A DNA stretch of 64,000 nt, taken from NCBI GenBank assembly GCA_019009955.1, contig CM032228.1:221809501-221873500 (forward strand), written 5' to 3'. Each line of letters opens with the position of its first letter. The first letter of the stretch is position 1. Below the pieces are notes generated by a model that searched no databases, was not told the DNA's origin, and was given only the letters and a program-made list of their open reading frames with translations. Source of the DNA: Riptortus pedestris (lineage: Eukaryota > Arthropoda > Insecta > Hemiptera > Alydidae). Position numbers and translations under genes: made by a program. Shown here piece by piece: positions 1 through 9,047 of the stretch.

Positions 1-231
1 CGTTCTTAACTTTCTTGTATGAAATAAAGGAAATTTGCAGTAGAGAAAAATTTTGGTTTTCAGATTACAATGAAATTCTCCACGACCATATTTTGGAATC
101 CTACTGTCTGTACATATTTATGTAAGTAGATATCCCAAAACAAAACCATAAGGCTCAGAATGTTGGCATTTCATTTAGAAATGGCGAAAATAAAAAGTTC
201 CCCTACTTGTTGAACTTTTTATTCTTTTATT
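1..231. other. AT-rich sequence, nothing recognised
   Basis: No gene, convincing repeat or RNA was recognised here. The short open frame that begins near 207 runs into a Helitron-like repeat and shows no coding character. Confidence 0.5.
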
Positions 232-677
232 CTTCTTCTAAGCGTAAACTAAGCAGATTTTCCTACATGCTGGTACATCAGATTTATGATCTCATCTCAC
301 TACATATTCCCTATTTCTATGTAAAAAAACCGATGAATCGAAGGAGGCTGAAAATGAGAAAGTACGACTTACTCTTTCAAAACTTTAGTTACGAAAAAAT
401 GCATATAACAACAATTTTAGATCATCAATAGTTTAAAAAGTTTTGTTCTGTAAAATTAATTTAAAAAAACTTAACTTTGCTGCTTTTTCGATCTGACTCA
501 TAGTAATGAAGATATTTTGAATTTTGGAAAGCCCCCTATCTCTAACCCTCCCCCCTCCCACTGGTCCCATTTCAGCCATTAACGAACTTGATCTCCCTTT
601 TTACATAAAATGATTAAATATCGAGTTTGGTAACGATCAAACAAAAATTGCGACCGCTAGAGCGGTAGCAGACATAT

Positions 678-725
<48 letters not shown>

Positions 726-829
726 TATTTTTGAGGCTACATCGCTGGGAAGTATCGTCATTTTTAGGATTTCGGCTATCTGCTCCAGATTCCAACCACT
801 GGAGCAGATAGCCGAAATCCTCAAAATAA

Positions 830-865
<36 letters not shown>

Positions 866-1159
866 TTTTGAACGAACCTCATTTTTGTCATCTACAAGGT
901 AGGATCGATGGACATTTGAAGAAAAATTTCGAAAATTGCGTCAAGGGTAAAATCCATACCTTTCATTATTATTATTTATTTATTTTTTATTTTTCCATGC
1001 AACAAAGGACAATGGAATCTCAGTTAGTCCACCACTTTTCTTTGAAGCCAACACCTTCATTCTGAGGATGGTACCTGATTGTAGGAGAACATTTTTTTTC
1101 AAAACTCGCATCATGAGTACGACCTCAATAGCTGATTTCCCTTAAGGGAAATCTGCTAA
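232..1159 (+). mobile_element. Helitron-like non-autonomous element, copy 1 (interrupted)
   Basis: The left end resembles the family's 5' segment (GCGTAAACTAAGCAGATTTTCC near 242-264). The right end is the family's 3' terminus, a 10-bp GATTTCCC-type hairpin followed by CTGCTAA, ending at 1159. The family core is present at 540-655 (AACGAACTTGATC, CGAGTTTGGTAACGATCAAAC, GCGACCGCTAGAGCGG). The (TA)n core holds an inserted hairpin (766-821). A foreign segment of about 160 bp sits near 943-1105 and ends in a GAGGATGGTACCTGATTGTAG motif. There is no coding capacity. The ends are approximate. Confidence 0.65.
680..862. repeat. (TA)n microsatellite split by a hairpin insert
   Basis: Two (TA)n tracts (about 680-723 and 835-861) flank a non-TA segment. 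That segment holds a perfect 23-bp inverted repeat: arm 766-788 starts AGGATTTCGGCTATC, arm 799-821 is its reverse complement, and the loop is 10 nt. The hairpin is probably a tiny MITE-like insertion into the microsatellite. Confidence 0.8.
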
Positions 1160-1589
1160 TAATGGCCATTCTACGGTACAGTTTTTCTTTCTTACGTTGA
1201 AGATATAGCTTTATTTTAATAAATGGATTATAAACAGCTTTTTGTTTTACTAACAGGTGTTTGTTAGTACTTAAGTCAATTGTTCAAAAACAAAAGGTGT
1301 ATTAAGTGTTGTGTTATAGAATGGAGCTATTAAAAAGAATGTTTTTAAAGTGAACCCTAGTTTTTTGTTAAAATCTTGTCATCTTATTGTTATGGTCCTA
1401 ACAAATTCTCGCTAGAGAACACAAACTCCTTTTTTTCTATTATTTCTAATTATTTTTGCTTCAAATTCATGTCTAAAAAACGTTCATTTACAAAAAATAA
1501 CTTAATTTCAAGAAACAGGCAATAAAATCTTAAAATCCTTCTTTTTTTTTTCTTATTCCTGTATTTGCGCTGCTTCAAGTAGTACAACA
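1160..1589. other. AT-rich spacer
   Basis: No gene or clear repeat recognised. Poly-T runs and low-complexity sequence only. Confidence 0.4.
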
Positions 1590-2135
1590 TTCTGCTGTTA
1601 TCTATTGGATGTCAATATTGAGGATGGACTTTTTCTGTAAAGCACATCACACTGTAAGTCAACATTTATACGGGCGGCGGAAATAACAAATGTCCACAAT
1701 CTGCATTCCTTGATAGATGTAAGATGAAAACCCTCTCGAGAAGAGGCAATCTTCTTTCCAGATTTAGTATTAACTTGAGGGCAGGTATCATGGCAACACT
1801 GATTGGACCACACATTCTCCAGAACAAGTTAAATGGAGATAATTATTTAGAATTTTGAGAAGATGTCCTGCCAGAACTTTACAAAAATTTCCCTCAATGT
1901 AAGACAAATATTAATTTTCCAATATGTTGGTTGCCCAGCACATGACTGACTCTCTGTCAGGGAATGTTTGGATAGATACAACCCTGGAAGATGGATTAGA
2001 AGAAGTAGACCAACCTACTAGGTCGTGCACTTAACTCTCATGGATTATTATATGTTGGGAAAGAAATGAAGAATTATTTCATGAAGTAGAGATAACAGAT
2101 CGATTATCAGATTCTGTTAAAGCTATTTGTAAAAC
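1590..2135 (+). pseudogene. degenerate mariner/Tc-type transposase remnant
   Basis: The three forward frames together give a broken transposase-like stretch. Around 1800-1850 the translation reads IGPHILQNKLNGDNYLEF. After a stop it continues DVLPELYKNFPQC, then LSGNVWIDTTLEDGLEEVDQPT, WIIICWERNEELFHEVEITDRL and SDSVKAICKT. This order (short IGP...L.G..YL.F block, then ...LPEL...., then a DLSDSV..IC-like end) is common in arthropod mariner-superfamily transposases. Several stops and frameshifts are present, so it is dead. The assignment rests on pattern similarity only. The small reverse-strand frame at 1598-1813 is a shadow. Confidence 0.45.
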
Positions 2136-2299
2136 ATAACTTGAAAATAAAAATAAACGATTATTAAAGAAAATTTAATGTCCTCCAAAATATAGCCAGT
2201 AATGATTCAATAGCCATAATTTATCTGCTGTAGATGAGTTTTTGTAATAAAACACAGATAAATTGAAAAATCACAAAAGTCGATATTTCTCCAATATTA

Positions 2300-3330
2300 T
2301 TAGCAGATTTCCCTTAAGGGAAATCAGCTATTGAGGTCGTACTCATGACGGAATTTTCGAAATTTTTCTTCAAATTTCCATCGATCCTACCTAGTAGATG
2401 ACGAAAATGAGGTCCGTATATAAAGATATATCTATACATTTGTCTGTTACCGCTCTAGCGGTCGCAATTTTTATTTAATCGTTGCCAAACTCGATATTTA
2501 GTCCTTTCATGTAAAAAGAAATATCAAGTTCGTTAACGACTGAAATCGGACATAGGAGGGGGGGGGGGTTAAAGGGGGAGAATTTTGAAAATTCGAAATA
2601 TCTCCGTTACTATAAGTCGGATCGAAAAAGTGTATAGAATAAATCTTATTTCAAATTAAATGTACTATACATATTGTTATATACATTTATTCTCTATCTT
2701 GAATATTAACCGAGATATTTGCATTTTTCAGTTTTCAGCCTTCAGCAAACCCCCACTTCTACTAGTGTTACATAAATAATACTCTCTTATATGATAAACC
2801 ATATTATTAGAACCCTAAATACTAAATATTGTTTTCATAGAATTTTTACTTTGTGAGATATATGCAAACAAGTTCTGTTGAGCACCCTTCTTTTGGTTAT
2901 GGATTACTAAAATATGATGTTTGTTTATTATTATTTACGTCCACTTTATGCAACTATGGCTAATCAGGACGGGTTATCTACAGGTTACCATCCTTTTCTA
3001 ACCAGAGTGGGCCTAAGGAGTTTATTTAATGAGTCCTTCACTAAATAAATTTCTACTGCCCAGGGCGGGAATCGAACCCGCCACTCTAGGTCTACCATGC
3101 GAGATTAAGGCTACTAAAATTTGAGTGATTGAAATAAAACTGATTCTGATTCATTACATATTACAGCACTAGCTTTAGTAAATTGTTTTCAATACAATGA
3201 ATATGTTATATTCAGATATATTTCATTAAATGTTTGTCTTTCCGGTCTATCTATGCAGCACTACCAGACTGGCTGGCCTGTTTGTTTACAATTCAGCCGC
3301 TTTCCGTTGTAGAGATTATTAACTTGTATT
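2300..3330 (-). mobile_element. Helitron-like element, copy 2 (carries a SINE)
   Basis: Starts with the reverse-complemented 3' terminus (TTAGCAGATTTCCC, followed by its palindrome partner). It runs through the family core (ACCGCTCTAGCGGTCGCAA, AAGTTCGTTAACG) and the longer tail shared with copy 4. A SINE with a 9-bp duplication (TACTAAAAT) interrupts the tail. The canonical 5' end is missing. The right boundary is uncertain. Confidence 0.6.
2914..3111 (-). mobile_element. tRNA-derived SINE, copy a
   Basis: A reverse-strand member of the window's SINE family, with 3' end TAATAATAAACAAACA and body sequence GGCGGGTTCGATTCCCGCCC. The direct repeat TACTAAAAT occurs at 2905-2913 and 3112-3120. 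The 5' tRNA-like head is truncated. Inserted in Helitron-like copy 2. Confidence 0.75.
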
Positions 3331-3371
3331 GTAAATTCACGTGTGCATGCTTGCGTGTATGTATTTATATA

Positions 3372-3883
3372 TTTGTCTGTTAGTTAACGCTCAAGCGGTC
3401 GTAATGTTTGCTTGATCGTTCCCAAACTGGATATTTAAACGTATAATGAAAAAAAGTCCGTCACGCAGGGGCTGCGTAAACTAAGCAGGTTTCCCACATG
3501 AAGCTATTCAATAGAGAAATCTCTATGAGAGAGCCGAATAGCTACGGCCGAACTTACTTATGGCGGGAAACGTTTGTTATCGGCCCACAATTAATAAAAA
3601 TGCAAATATCTCGGTTAATATTCAAGATACAGAATATATGTATAGAACAATATTTATAGTAAATTTAATTTGCAATAAGGTTGGTTCTATACAATTTTTT
3701 GATCCGAAGTATGGTAACGTAGATATTTCGAATTTTCAAAAAACCTCCCCTCTAAACCCCCCCCTCCCCCTGGACCGATTTCAGCCGTTAACGAACTTGA
3801 TCTTCCTTTTTACAAAAAACGACTAAATATCGAGTTTGGTAACGATTAAACAATAATTGCGACCGCTAGAGCGGTAACAGACA

Positions 3884-3921
<38 letters not shown>

Positions 3922-4748
3922 GTTTTGAACGGACCTCATTTTCGTCATCTCCTGGGTAGAATCGATGGACATTTGAAGAAAAATTTCCCTTAAGGGAAAT
4001 CTGCTAAAATAAAGATCAAGTTCGTTAACGGCTGAAATCGGAAATGGGGTGGAAGGAGGTGTAGAGGAGGTAATTTCGAAAATTCGAAATATCTCCGTTA
4101 TTATAATATTGAATTACGTATACGTCGGATCAAAAATGAGTATATATCAAATCTTAATGCAAATTAAATGTTCTATAAATGTTATTATGTGATTTTTTGC
4201 ATTGTCTTGATTATTAACCGAGTTATTTGCATTTTTTTAGTTTTCAGCCGTCAATAAACGTCCCATTCCTATTCCTGCTATATTAACAATAAGCTGTTAT
4301 ATCATGGCCCACTTCATTCTAAAGTTAAATACCAAATATAGTTTTCATTGAACGTTTACTTTGTGAAATACATGCAATTACGTTGTGATGATGATGATGT
4401 TATCAATTAAGATTTTTCGTTCTTTACTCAAAAATGTTCATTTGAAGTCTACCATACTCAATATTTAACCGTTTCAGTCAAGGCTAAAGATTATATTTGT
4501 TATTGGCTGAAATCGGACTTGGAATGGTGGGGATTCGAAAATTCAAAATATCTCGATACTTATGACTCCGTCAAATGTTATAGAACCAATCTTGTTAAAC
4601 TATCGATATTCAATAAATGTTTCTCTATGCATTTTTTCGAAACTTAAGTATTAGGTGAGTTATTCATACTTACTTTTTTTCAGTTTTCAGTAAACCCCAC
4701 ACTAACGCACGTGGGAAGTCAGCATAGTTTACGAAACCCCTGCGGGAC
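3372..4748 (-). mobile_element. Helitron-like element, copy 3 (split by a nested copy)
   Basis: The left part (3372-3456: TTTGTCTGTTAG, GCTCAAGCGGTCG, GATCGTTCCCAAACTGGATATTT) continues at 4008 (AAAGATCAAGTTCGTTAACGG). The two halves were separated by insertion of another copy at 3457-4007. The right end, GCATAGTTTACGAAACCCC followed by TGCGGGACA, is a diverged 5' terminus. This copy has an extra 300-bp segment (4385-4690) also seen in the copies near 18.9, 32.9 and 53.8 kb. Confidence 0.6.
3457..4007 (+). mobile_element. Helitron-like element, nested full-ended copy (551 bp)
   Basis: Begins TCCGTCACGCAGGGGCTGCG, a 5-bp stem ACGCA/TGCGT, then AACTAAGCAGGTTTCCCAC. It ends with the 3' hairpin and CTGCTAA. 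The subterminal AGCAGRTTTCCC at the left is the inverted counterpart of GGGAAATCTGCT at the right. It contains a short (TA)n tract at 3887-3916. No target duplication is visible. This TC...CTAA layout matches non-autonomous Helitron/Helentron (HINE, DINE-1-like) elements. Confidence 0.75.
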
Positions 4749-4943
4749 ATTTTAAGCTCCCGTCAAGTGTTTGGAACTACAAAGAGGGAAGTTTGAAATT
4801 AACCTTCCCTTCATTGCCCTGGCTACTGTTAGATACAACAGACTCGTCCTCTTTTGATATAGTTTCCTTACCTTTAAGTATTAAGTGTAGAGCCTGTTCC
4901 TCAACCACCTGCTCCTATAACACTCGGCTTTGTCGGTCTCTTC
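4749..4943 (-). pseudogene. BEL/Pao-type gag remnant, downstream part
   Basis: Reverse-strand translation gives EETDKAECYRSRW, then RNRLYT, then ESVVSNSSQGNEGKVNFKLPSL and FQTLDG. The last block matches the KLPKLELPTFDG-type motif of BEL/Pao gag proteins. It joins in frame sense to the upstream part at 7112-7290, on the other side of the hAT-type insertion. Stops and frame changes make it non-functional. The left edge abuts a Helitron-like copy. Family assignment is by motif only. Confidence 0.45.
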
Positions 4944-5095
4944 CTCTAGGTCAGGTATGGGCAACCTTTGACATGTTGTGGACCAAACTTTAGTGTGCAA
5001 ATACGTTCGCTGGCCGCTGGCGGCTGTCGCTAGATATCAGGCATGAAATTATAGCGACAATGTAATTATAATACAATTTATTAAAATAACAAAAT

Positions 5096-5323
5096 GGGGC
5101 TCAGGTTAGCCATGTGAGTTAAAGCGTTGACCTTAATCTCACATGGTAAACCTAGAGTGGCGAGTTCGATTCTTGCCTGGGCAAAGGAAATTATTTAGTG
5201 ACTAAATTCATTAAATAACATCCTAAATCCCACCCTGGCTAGAAAAGGGTGGTAACCTGTAGATAACCCGTCCCAATTAGCCCGAGTTGCAAAAAGTGGA
5301 CATTAATAAATAATAATAATAAT
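5096..5323 (+). mobile_element. tRNA-derived SINE, copy b (full length)
   Basis: The head GGGGCTCAGGTTAGCCATG contains an A-box-like stretch. GAGTTCGATTCTTGCC resembles a B box of RNA polymerase III promoters. The body continues CCCACCCTGGCTAGAAAAGG, and the tail is (TAA)n. The 12-bp direct repeat AAATAACAAAAT flanks it at 5084-5095 and 5324-5335. About ten copies occur in the window. Confidence 0.85.
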
Positions 5324-5586
5324 AAATAACAAAATTAAATAAAAAAAAAATAGAGAGAGACTGAGAGCATCTGAAAAACCGAATGTTGTACTGTCTGAGG
5401 TACAACATTAAAATTAAATCGTAATATTTGGAATTATTACAAACAACGAAGTTAAATAGCAACGCCGAAATCCATCAGCTTGAATTTGGGAAACTAATTC
5501 ATCGATGTTTGGATTAATTCCACTTACAAAGACGAAAAGAGTTTTCCAAATTATCGTCAGTCAGACTTGTAAGATGTTTTGATTGG

Positions 5587-5940
5587 TGAAAATGCAGTTT
5601 AATCCCACCCTTGTCGGCACACTTTTGAAAATGGCGACCGCGGCCATTTTGTTTTTCTAACTTTATCTTTTTTAACACACTTAATTTGGTGGATCTGTAG
5701 ATTGTGGAGGGTAGACTTTAGTGACCGCATTCAAGAATTTCCTTATCGGTCATTTACACCAAGGGTGGGGACTTTAATTTTAACTATATCTTTTTTAACA
5801 CACTTAATTTGTTGGATCATTAAAGTGGAAATGAAATGAATGCGTAAGCACTTTGGAAATCCGAAGACACGTTAGTAAGGAAAAAGCAAGATGGTGTAGA
5901 TGTACGGTGGCGAACAAGGGTGGGATTAAACTGCATTTCA
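5587..5940. mobile_element. MITE-like element with 27-28 bp terminal inverted repeats
   Basis: The left end starts TGAAAATGCAGTTTAATCCC (5587-5614). The right end is its near-perfect inverse, finishing GGGATTAAACTGCATTTCA (5914-5940). Internally a CTTTATCTTTTTTAACACAC block is repeated (about 5660 and 5780). No coding capacity. Superfamily unknown. Confidence 0.7.
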
Positions 5941-6052
5941 CTCATTTTGATTTATTAACTTTCATCAATGAAAAGAACTTTTCGCATTTATAAGTACTGC
6001 CAAACGCACAAATCTCTCCTCACCTCCCTCATTTGGAGTAAGTAGTGTAATA

Positions 6053-6189
6053 TTAGCAGATTTCCCTTAAGGGAAATCAGTTATTGAGGTTGTACTCATG
6101 ACGGAATTTTCGACATTTTTCTTCAAATGTCCATCGATCCTACCTAGTAGATGACGAAAATGAGGTCCGTTCAAAACTGTATATATATA

Positions 6190-6240
<51 letters not shown>

Positions 6241-7019
6241 CTGTTACCACTCTAGCGGTCGCAATTTTTGTTTAATCCTTACCAAACTTCATATTTAAGC
6301 GTTTTATGTAAAAAGAAAGATCAAGTTCGTTAACGGCTGAAATCGGACTAGTGGGAGGGGGGGTTTAGAGGGGAGGATTTTCGAAAATTCTAAATATCTC
6401 CGTTACTATACGTCGGATCGAAAAATTATACAGAATCAATCTTATTACAAATTAAATTTACTATAAATATTGTTATATACATTTATTCTCTATCTTGAAT
6501 ATTAACCGAGATATTTGCATTTTTCAGTTTTCACCAAACCGCCACTTCTACTCGTGTTACGTAAACAATACTCTGATACATAATAAATCACATTATTGGA
6601 AGTTTAAATACCAAAAATTGTATTCAAGAGACCTTTATTATACGAGATACATGCAAATATGCACTGGTGACTCCCCCCCCCCATCTTAAAGTTTTGGACT
6701 ACTAAAATTTTATTGATTGAGATAACAATTATTCTGACTCATTATTAATTACACTAGTAGATATAGTAAATAGTTCTCAATAAAATTAATGTGTTATATT
6801 CTGATATATTTCAGTAATTGTTTTTCTTTCCGGTGTGAGGCGGGACCCGTTTGTTTACATTTCTAACCTAACGCTTCCTGTCGGCAGGCTATTGAAATTG
6901 GATGAAACATTTCTTATTTCCGTTTGTATTTATTCACGGTGTTAGCAGTATGTATATTTATCTATTACTAAACTTCACGTGGGAAATCTGCTTAGTTTAC
7001 GCAGCCCCTGCGTGACGGA
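6053..7019 (-). mobile_element. Helitron-like element, longest intact copy (967 bp)
   Basis: Both termini are present: the reverse-complemented CTAA-end hairpin at 6053 and the reverse-complemented TCCGTCACG end finishing at 7019. The core holds a (TA)n tract at about 6180-6236. The downstream half (6540-6950) is present only in some copies. It lacks any helicase or Rep gene. Confidence 0.75.
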
Positions 7020-7111
7020 CTTTATTTTTGTTTAATTGGGTTTTTCAAAATGTCTCGCGGGTCGGACCAAAACTTAGCGCGGGCCGGTGGTTGCCCACAT
7101 ATGCTCTAGGT

Positions 7112-7290
7112 CCTTCTCGTCCAGCTCCTTATCAACACAGAATATATCAAATATTCTTTTGTATGCTGTAAACAGTCTCTGCGCTCTGCCATAGATTTTT
7201 CTAAACATTTCTTCGAAAATGCTTTTGTCAGGAGAACTGGATAAAGTTACTTCAACATCGTCATAGTAAAGAGCCCACTTTACGGACTCC
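7112..7290 (-). pseudogene. BEL/Pao-type gag remnant, upstream part
   Basis: Reverse-strand frame reads ESVKWALYYDDVEVTLSSS, PDKSIFEEMFRKIYGRAQR and LFTAYKRIFDIFCVDKELDE, ending at the hAT insertion. The helical, charged character and the continuation into a KLPSL..F.T.DG motif beyond the insertion suggest BEL/Pao gag. It is a fragment only. Confidence 0.4.
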
Positions 7291-7551
7291 GATTCGATAT
7301 ATTTCTATTATTATACAGTGGGAGGAAAAGTATTTGCACACCAGGTTTTTTTTTTATTATTATTAAATTATGGATTAATGTAATAAAAAATGTTAAAACA
7401 TAATAAATAAGAATTATATTTAAAACGGAATTAGTAGATATATACTTCAAATGAAAAACTTCGTGCGTAGTAAAATAAAACTTAAATCTTATAAAAATTC
7501 CGGGAACAAACTATTTGCACATCACACTTTTTCTTCATTTTTTTTTTTAAT

Positions 7552-7880
7552 TTAATATTTTCTATGTAGTCTGTTAGCGTTAATTACCACTTTTAAACGT
7601 CTACGCATTGAGTGTACAAGGCTTTTAATTAAATCTGGATTGATTTGTTTCCATTCTAGTACTAAAGGATTCTTGAGGAGGTGCCTTCCAATTATGTGGA
7701 GTTTTGGAACATTTTGGTCTAACTTGTGGTATAAATTTTCAATTATATTCAAGTATGGTGACTGTGGAAAGGTGTGCAGTTGTTGGTGTGCAGTCTGAAC
7801 ATTAAATATTAGTCATTCTTTAGTTTCATTGACAGTATGTGTAGGATCACTGTCCTGGAATATTAACTGACGCTGGATTC
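7552..7880 (-). pseudogene. Tc1-like transposase, C-terminal part
   Basis: Encodes the second and third catalytic regions of a DDE transposase: FQDSDPTHT, then PQSPYLNIIENLYHKLDQ, then KSLVHSMRRRLKVVINAN before the stop. The usual SPDLNPIE motif reads SPYLNIIE here, and a stop breaks the frame after NETKE. It continues upstream on the far side of the Copia insertion. Confidence 0.75.
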
Positions 7881-7897
7881 TCAATTTAGTTGCACTT

Positions 7898-8089
7898 TGT
7901 TGGTTATTTTGTGATCAATATTTCCAATCAAATGTACCGGGTCCTGGGAAAACAGCTGGGAACAGAGAGCACTCTGGCGGGGATTTTTGTAATCTATCAC
8001 AACATGTTATCTTGAGTTGTAGCTGCCTTCTTTTCAAATAGAAGTTTTTATCCAAAGTCATCTGTTTAATCATTTTCCCAAACCCTTCA
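7898..8089 (+). repeat. Copia 5' long terminal repeat (192 bp)
   Basis: Starts TGTTGGTTATTTTGTG and ends CCCAAACCCTTCA (TG...CA). It differs from the 3' LTR at one base (C at 8053, G at 12378). The 5-bp target duplication CACTT precedes it (7893-7897). Confidence 0.93.
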
Positions 8090-8107
8090 GGTTATGGGCC
8101 CAGTGAT
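8090..8107 (+). promoter_or_regulatory. Copia primer-binding site
   Basis: GGTTATGGGCCCAGTG follows the 5' LTR directly. It resembles the Drosophila copia primer site, which pairs with an internal part of initiator tRNA-Met. Assignment from remembered family knowledge. Confidence 0.7.
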
Positions 8108-8246
8108 TGCTTAAATCGTTTTCTATCGAGAAAAAGTATAGATTCGATCGAAAAACTTCATGAAAAGTGTAAATCTCGTGTGTTGTCCCCATGTGCAGTG
8201 AGGTTAGGTTGTGAACAGTTGATTTTTTCGCTAAATTTCGTTCATC

Positions 8247-9026
8247 ATGGCATCAAACCACCCTCCACCGGTTGAGAAACTTCTCGGCAGACAAAATTAC
8301 GCTTCGTGGAAATTTGCAGCTAAGGCATATTTGAATCTTGACGATTTGTGGCGTGTGGTCGATGGATCAATCGTTGTTCCCAAGTTAGAAGGCGCTGCTA
8401 CGACGCAGAAAGAAGAGAACATTTTAGTAAAAGATCGGAAAGCTTTTTCAAAAATAGTACTTATTATCGATCCAATTGTGTTCCCACACATAGAAAGTGC
8501 ATCTACAGCCAAGGAGGCTTGGGACAACTTGAAGACTGCATTCGAGGACAATGGTCTTACCAGGAAGGTAGGTCTTTTGAGATCATTGATAACGACCAGA
8601 CTAGAAAACTGTTCTTCAGTTGAAGAATATGTCAATAAAATTATGTCAACATCACAGAGGCTCACTGATATTGGCTTCAAAGTGGATGATGAGTGGCTCG
8701 GGACAATTTTATTGGCGGGCTTGTCTGATGAATACAAGCCAATGATCATGGGTTTAGAGAGCTCGGGACTGAAAATCACAGGAGACTCGATTAAAGTAAA
8801 AATTCTCCAGGATGTGAAGACTCCCGCACATTCACATACACCCAGTAGTGAGACAGCATTGTTCTCCCAGGGGAAGGGTTCCAAAGGCAAAGGAAAACAT
8901 AAAATTGAGTGTTATGCATGTCACAAAAGGGGACATTATGCTTCACAGTGCCGTACCAAGAAGATGGAGACCCAAGATCGTAAGAAACAAGATTCTACTG
9001 AAAATTCAAATCAAGGAAACCCCTAA
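8247..9026 (+). CDS. gag: Copia gag polyprotein
   Basis: A 259-aa nucleocapsid/capsid precursor that packages the element RNA in cytoplasmic virus-like particles. The start is the first ATG after the primer site. Residues about 10-190 match the Copia-type gag region (LLGRQNYASWKFAAKAYL near the N-terminus, LAGLSDEYKPMIMGLE in the middle). A CCHC zinc knuckle, CYACHKRGHYASQC, lies near residues 222-235, followed by a lysine-rich tail. The frame ends with TAA at 9024-9026. The next codons (GKAFFAYMSRPND) continue in the same frame into pol. Gag could therefore be made by termination and Gag-Pol by stop-codon readthrough, or the stop is a new mutation. Confidence 0.93.
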   Translation: MASNHPPPVEKLLGRQNYASWKFAAKAYLNLDDLWRVVDGSIVVPKLEGAATTQKEENILVKDRKAFSKIVLIIDPIVFPHIESASTAKEAWDNLKTAFEDNGLTRKVGLLRSLITTRLENCSSVEEYVNKIMSTSQRLTDIGFKVDDEWLGTILLAGLSDEYKPMIMGLESSGLKITGDSIKVKILQDVKTPAHSHTPSSETALFSQGKGSKGKGKHKIECYACHKRGHYASQCRTKKMETQDRKKQDSTENSNQGNP

Positions 9027-9047
9027 GGTAAAGCATTTTTTGCTTAC

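Larger units (their letters stand above)
4952..7103. mobile_element. hAT-type non-autonomous element with nested inserts (2152 bp)
   Basis: Termini are CAGGTATGGGCAACC at the left and GGTTGCCCACATATG at the right. They are imperfect inverted repeats of hAT type. An exact 8-bp target duplication CTCTAGGT lies at 4944-4951 and 7104-7111. The interior also pairs near the ends (GGACCAAACTTTAGTG against CGGACCAAAACTTAGC in inverted orientation). No transposase is encoded. It carries three later arrivals: a SINE (5096-5323), a MITE-like element (5587-5940) and a Helitron-like copy (6053-7019). It interrupts a BEL/Pao gag remnant. Confidence 0.8.

Noticed and set aside
637..891. 84-aa reverse frame with IYIYIY runs
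   Set aside because: Translation of (TA)n and a hairpin.
3887..3916. Possible promoter TATA box in (TA)n tracts
   Set aside because: Microsatellite inside repeats, with no adjacent gene.
5141..5190. Candidate tRNA gene (GTTCGATTC motif)
   Set aside because: The tRNA-like head is part of a dispersed SINE with target duplications, and the cloverleaf is incomplete.
8297..8890. 197-aa reverse-strand open frame over Copia gag
   Set aside because: An antisense shadow of a clearly coding gag frame. No family features.
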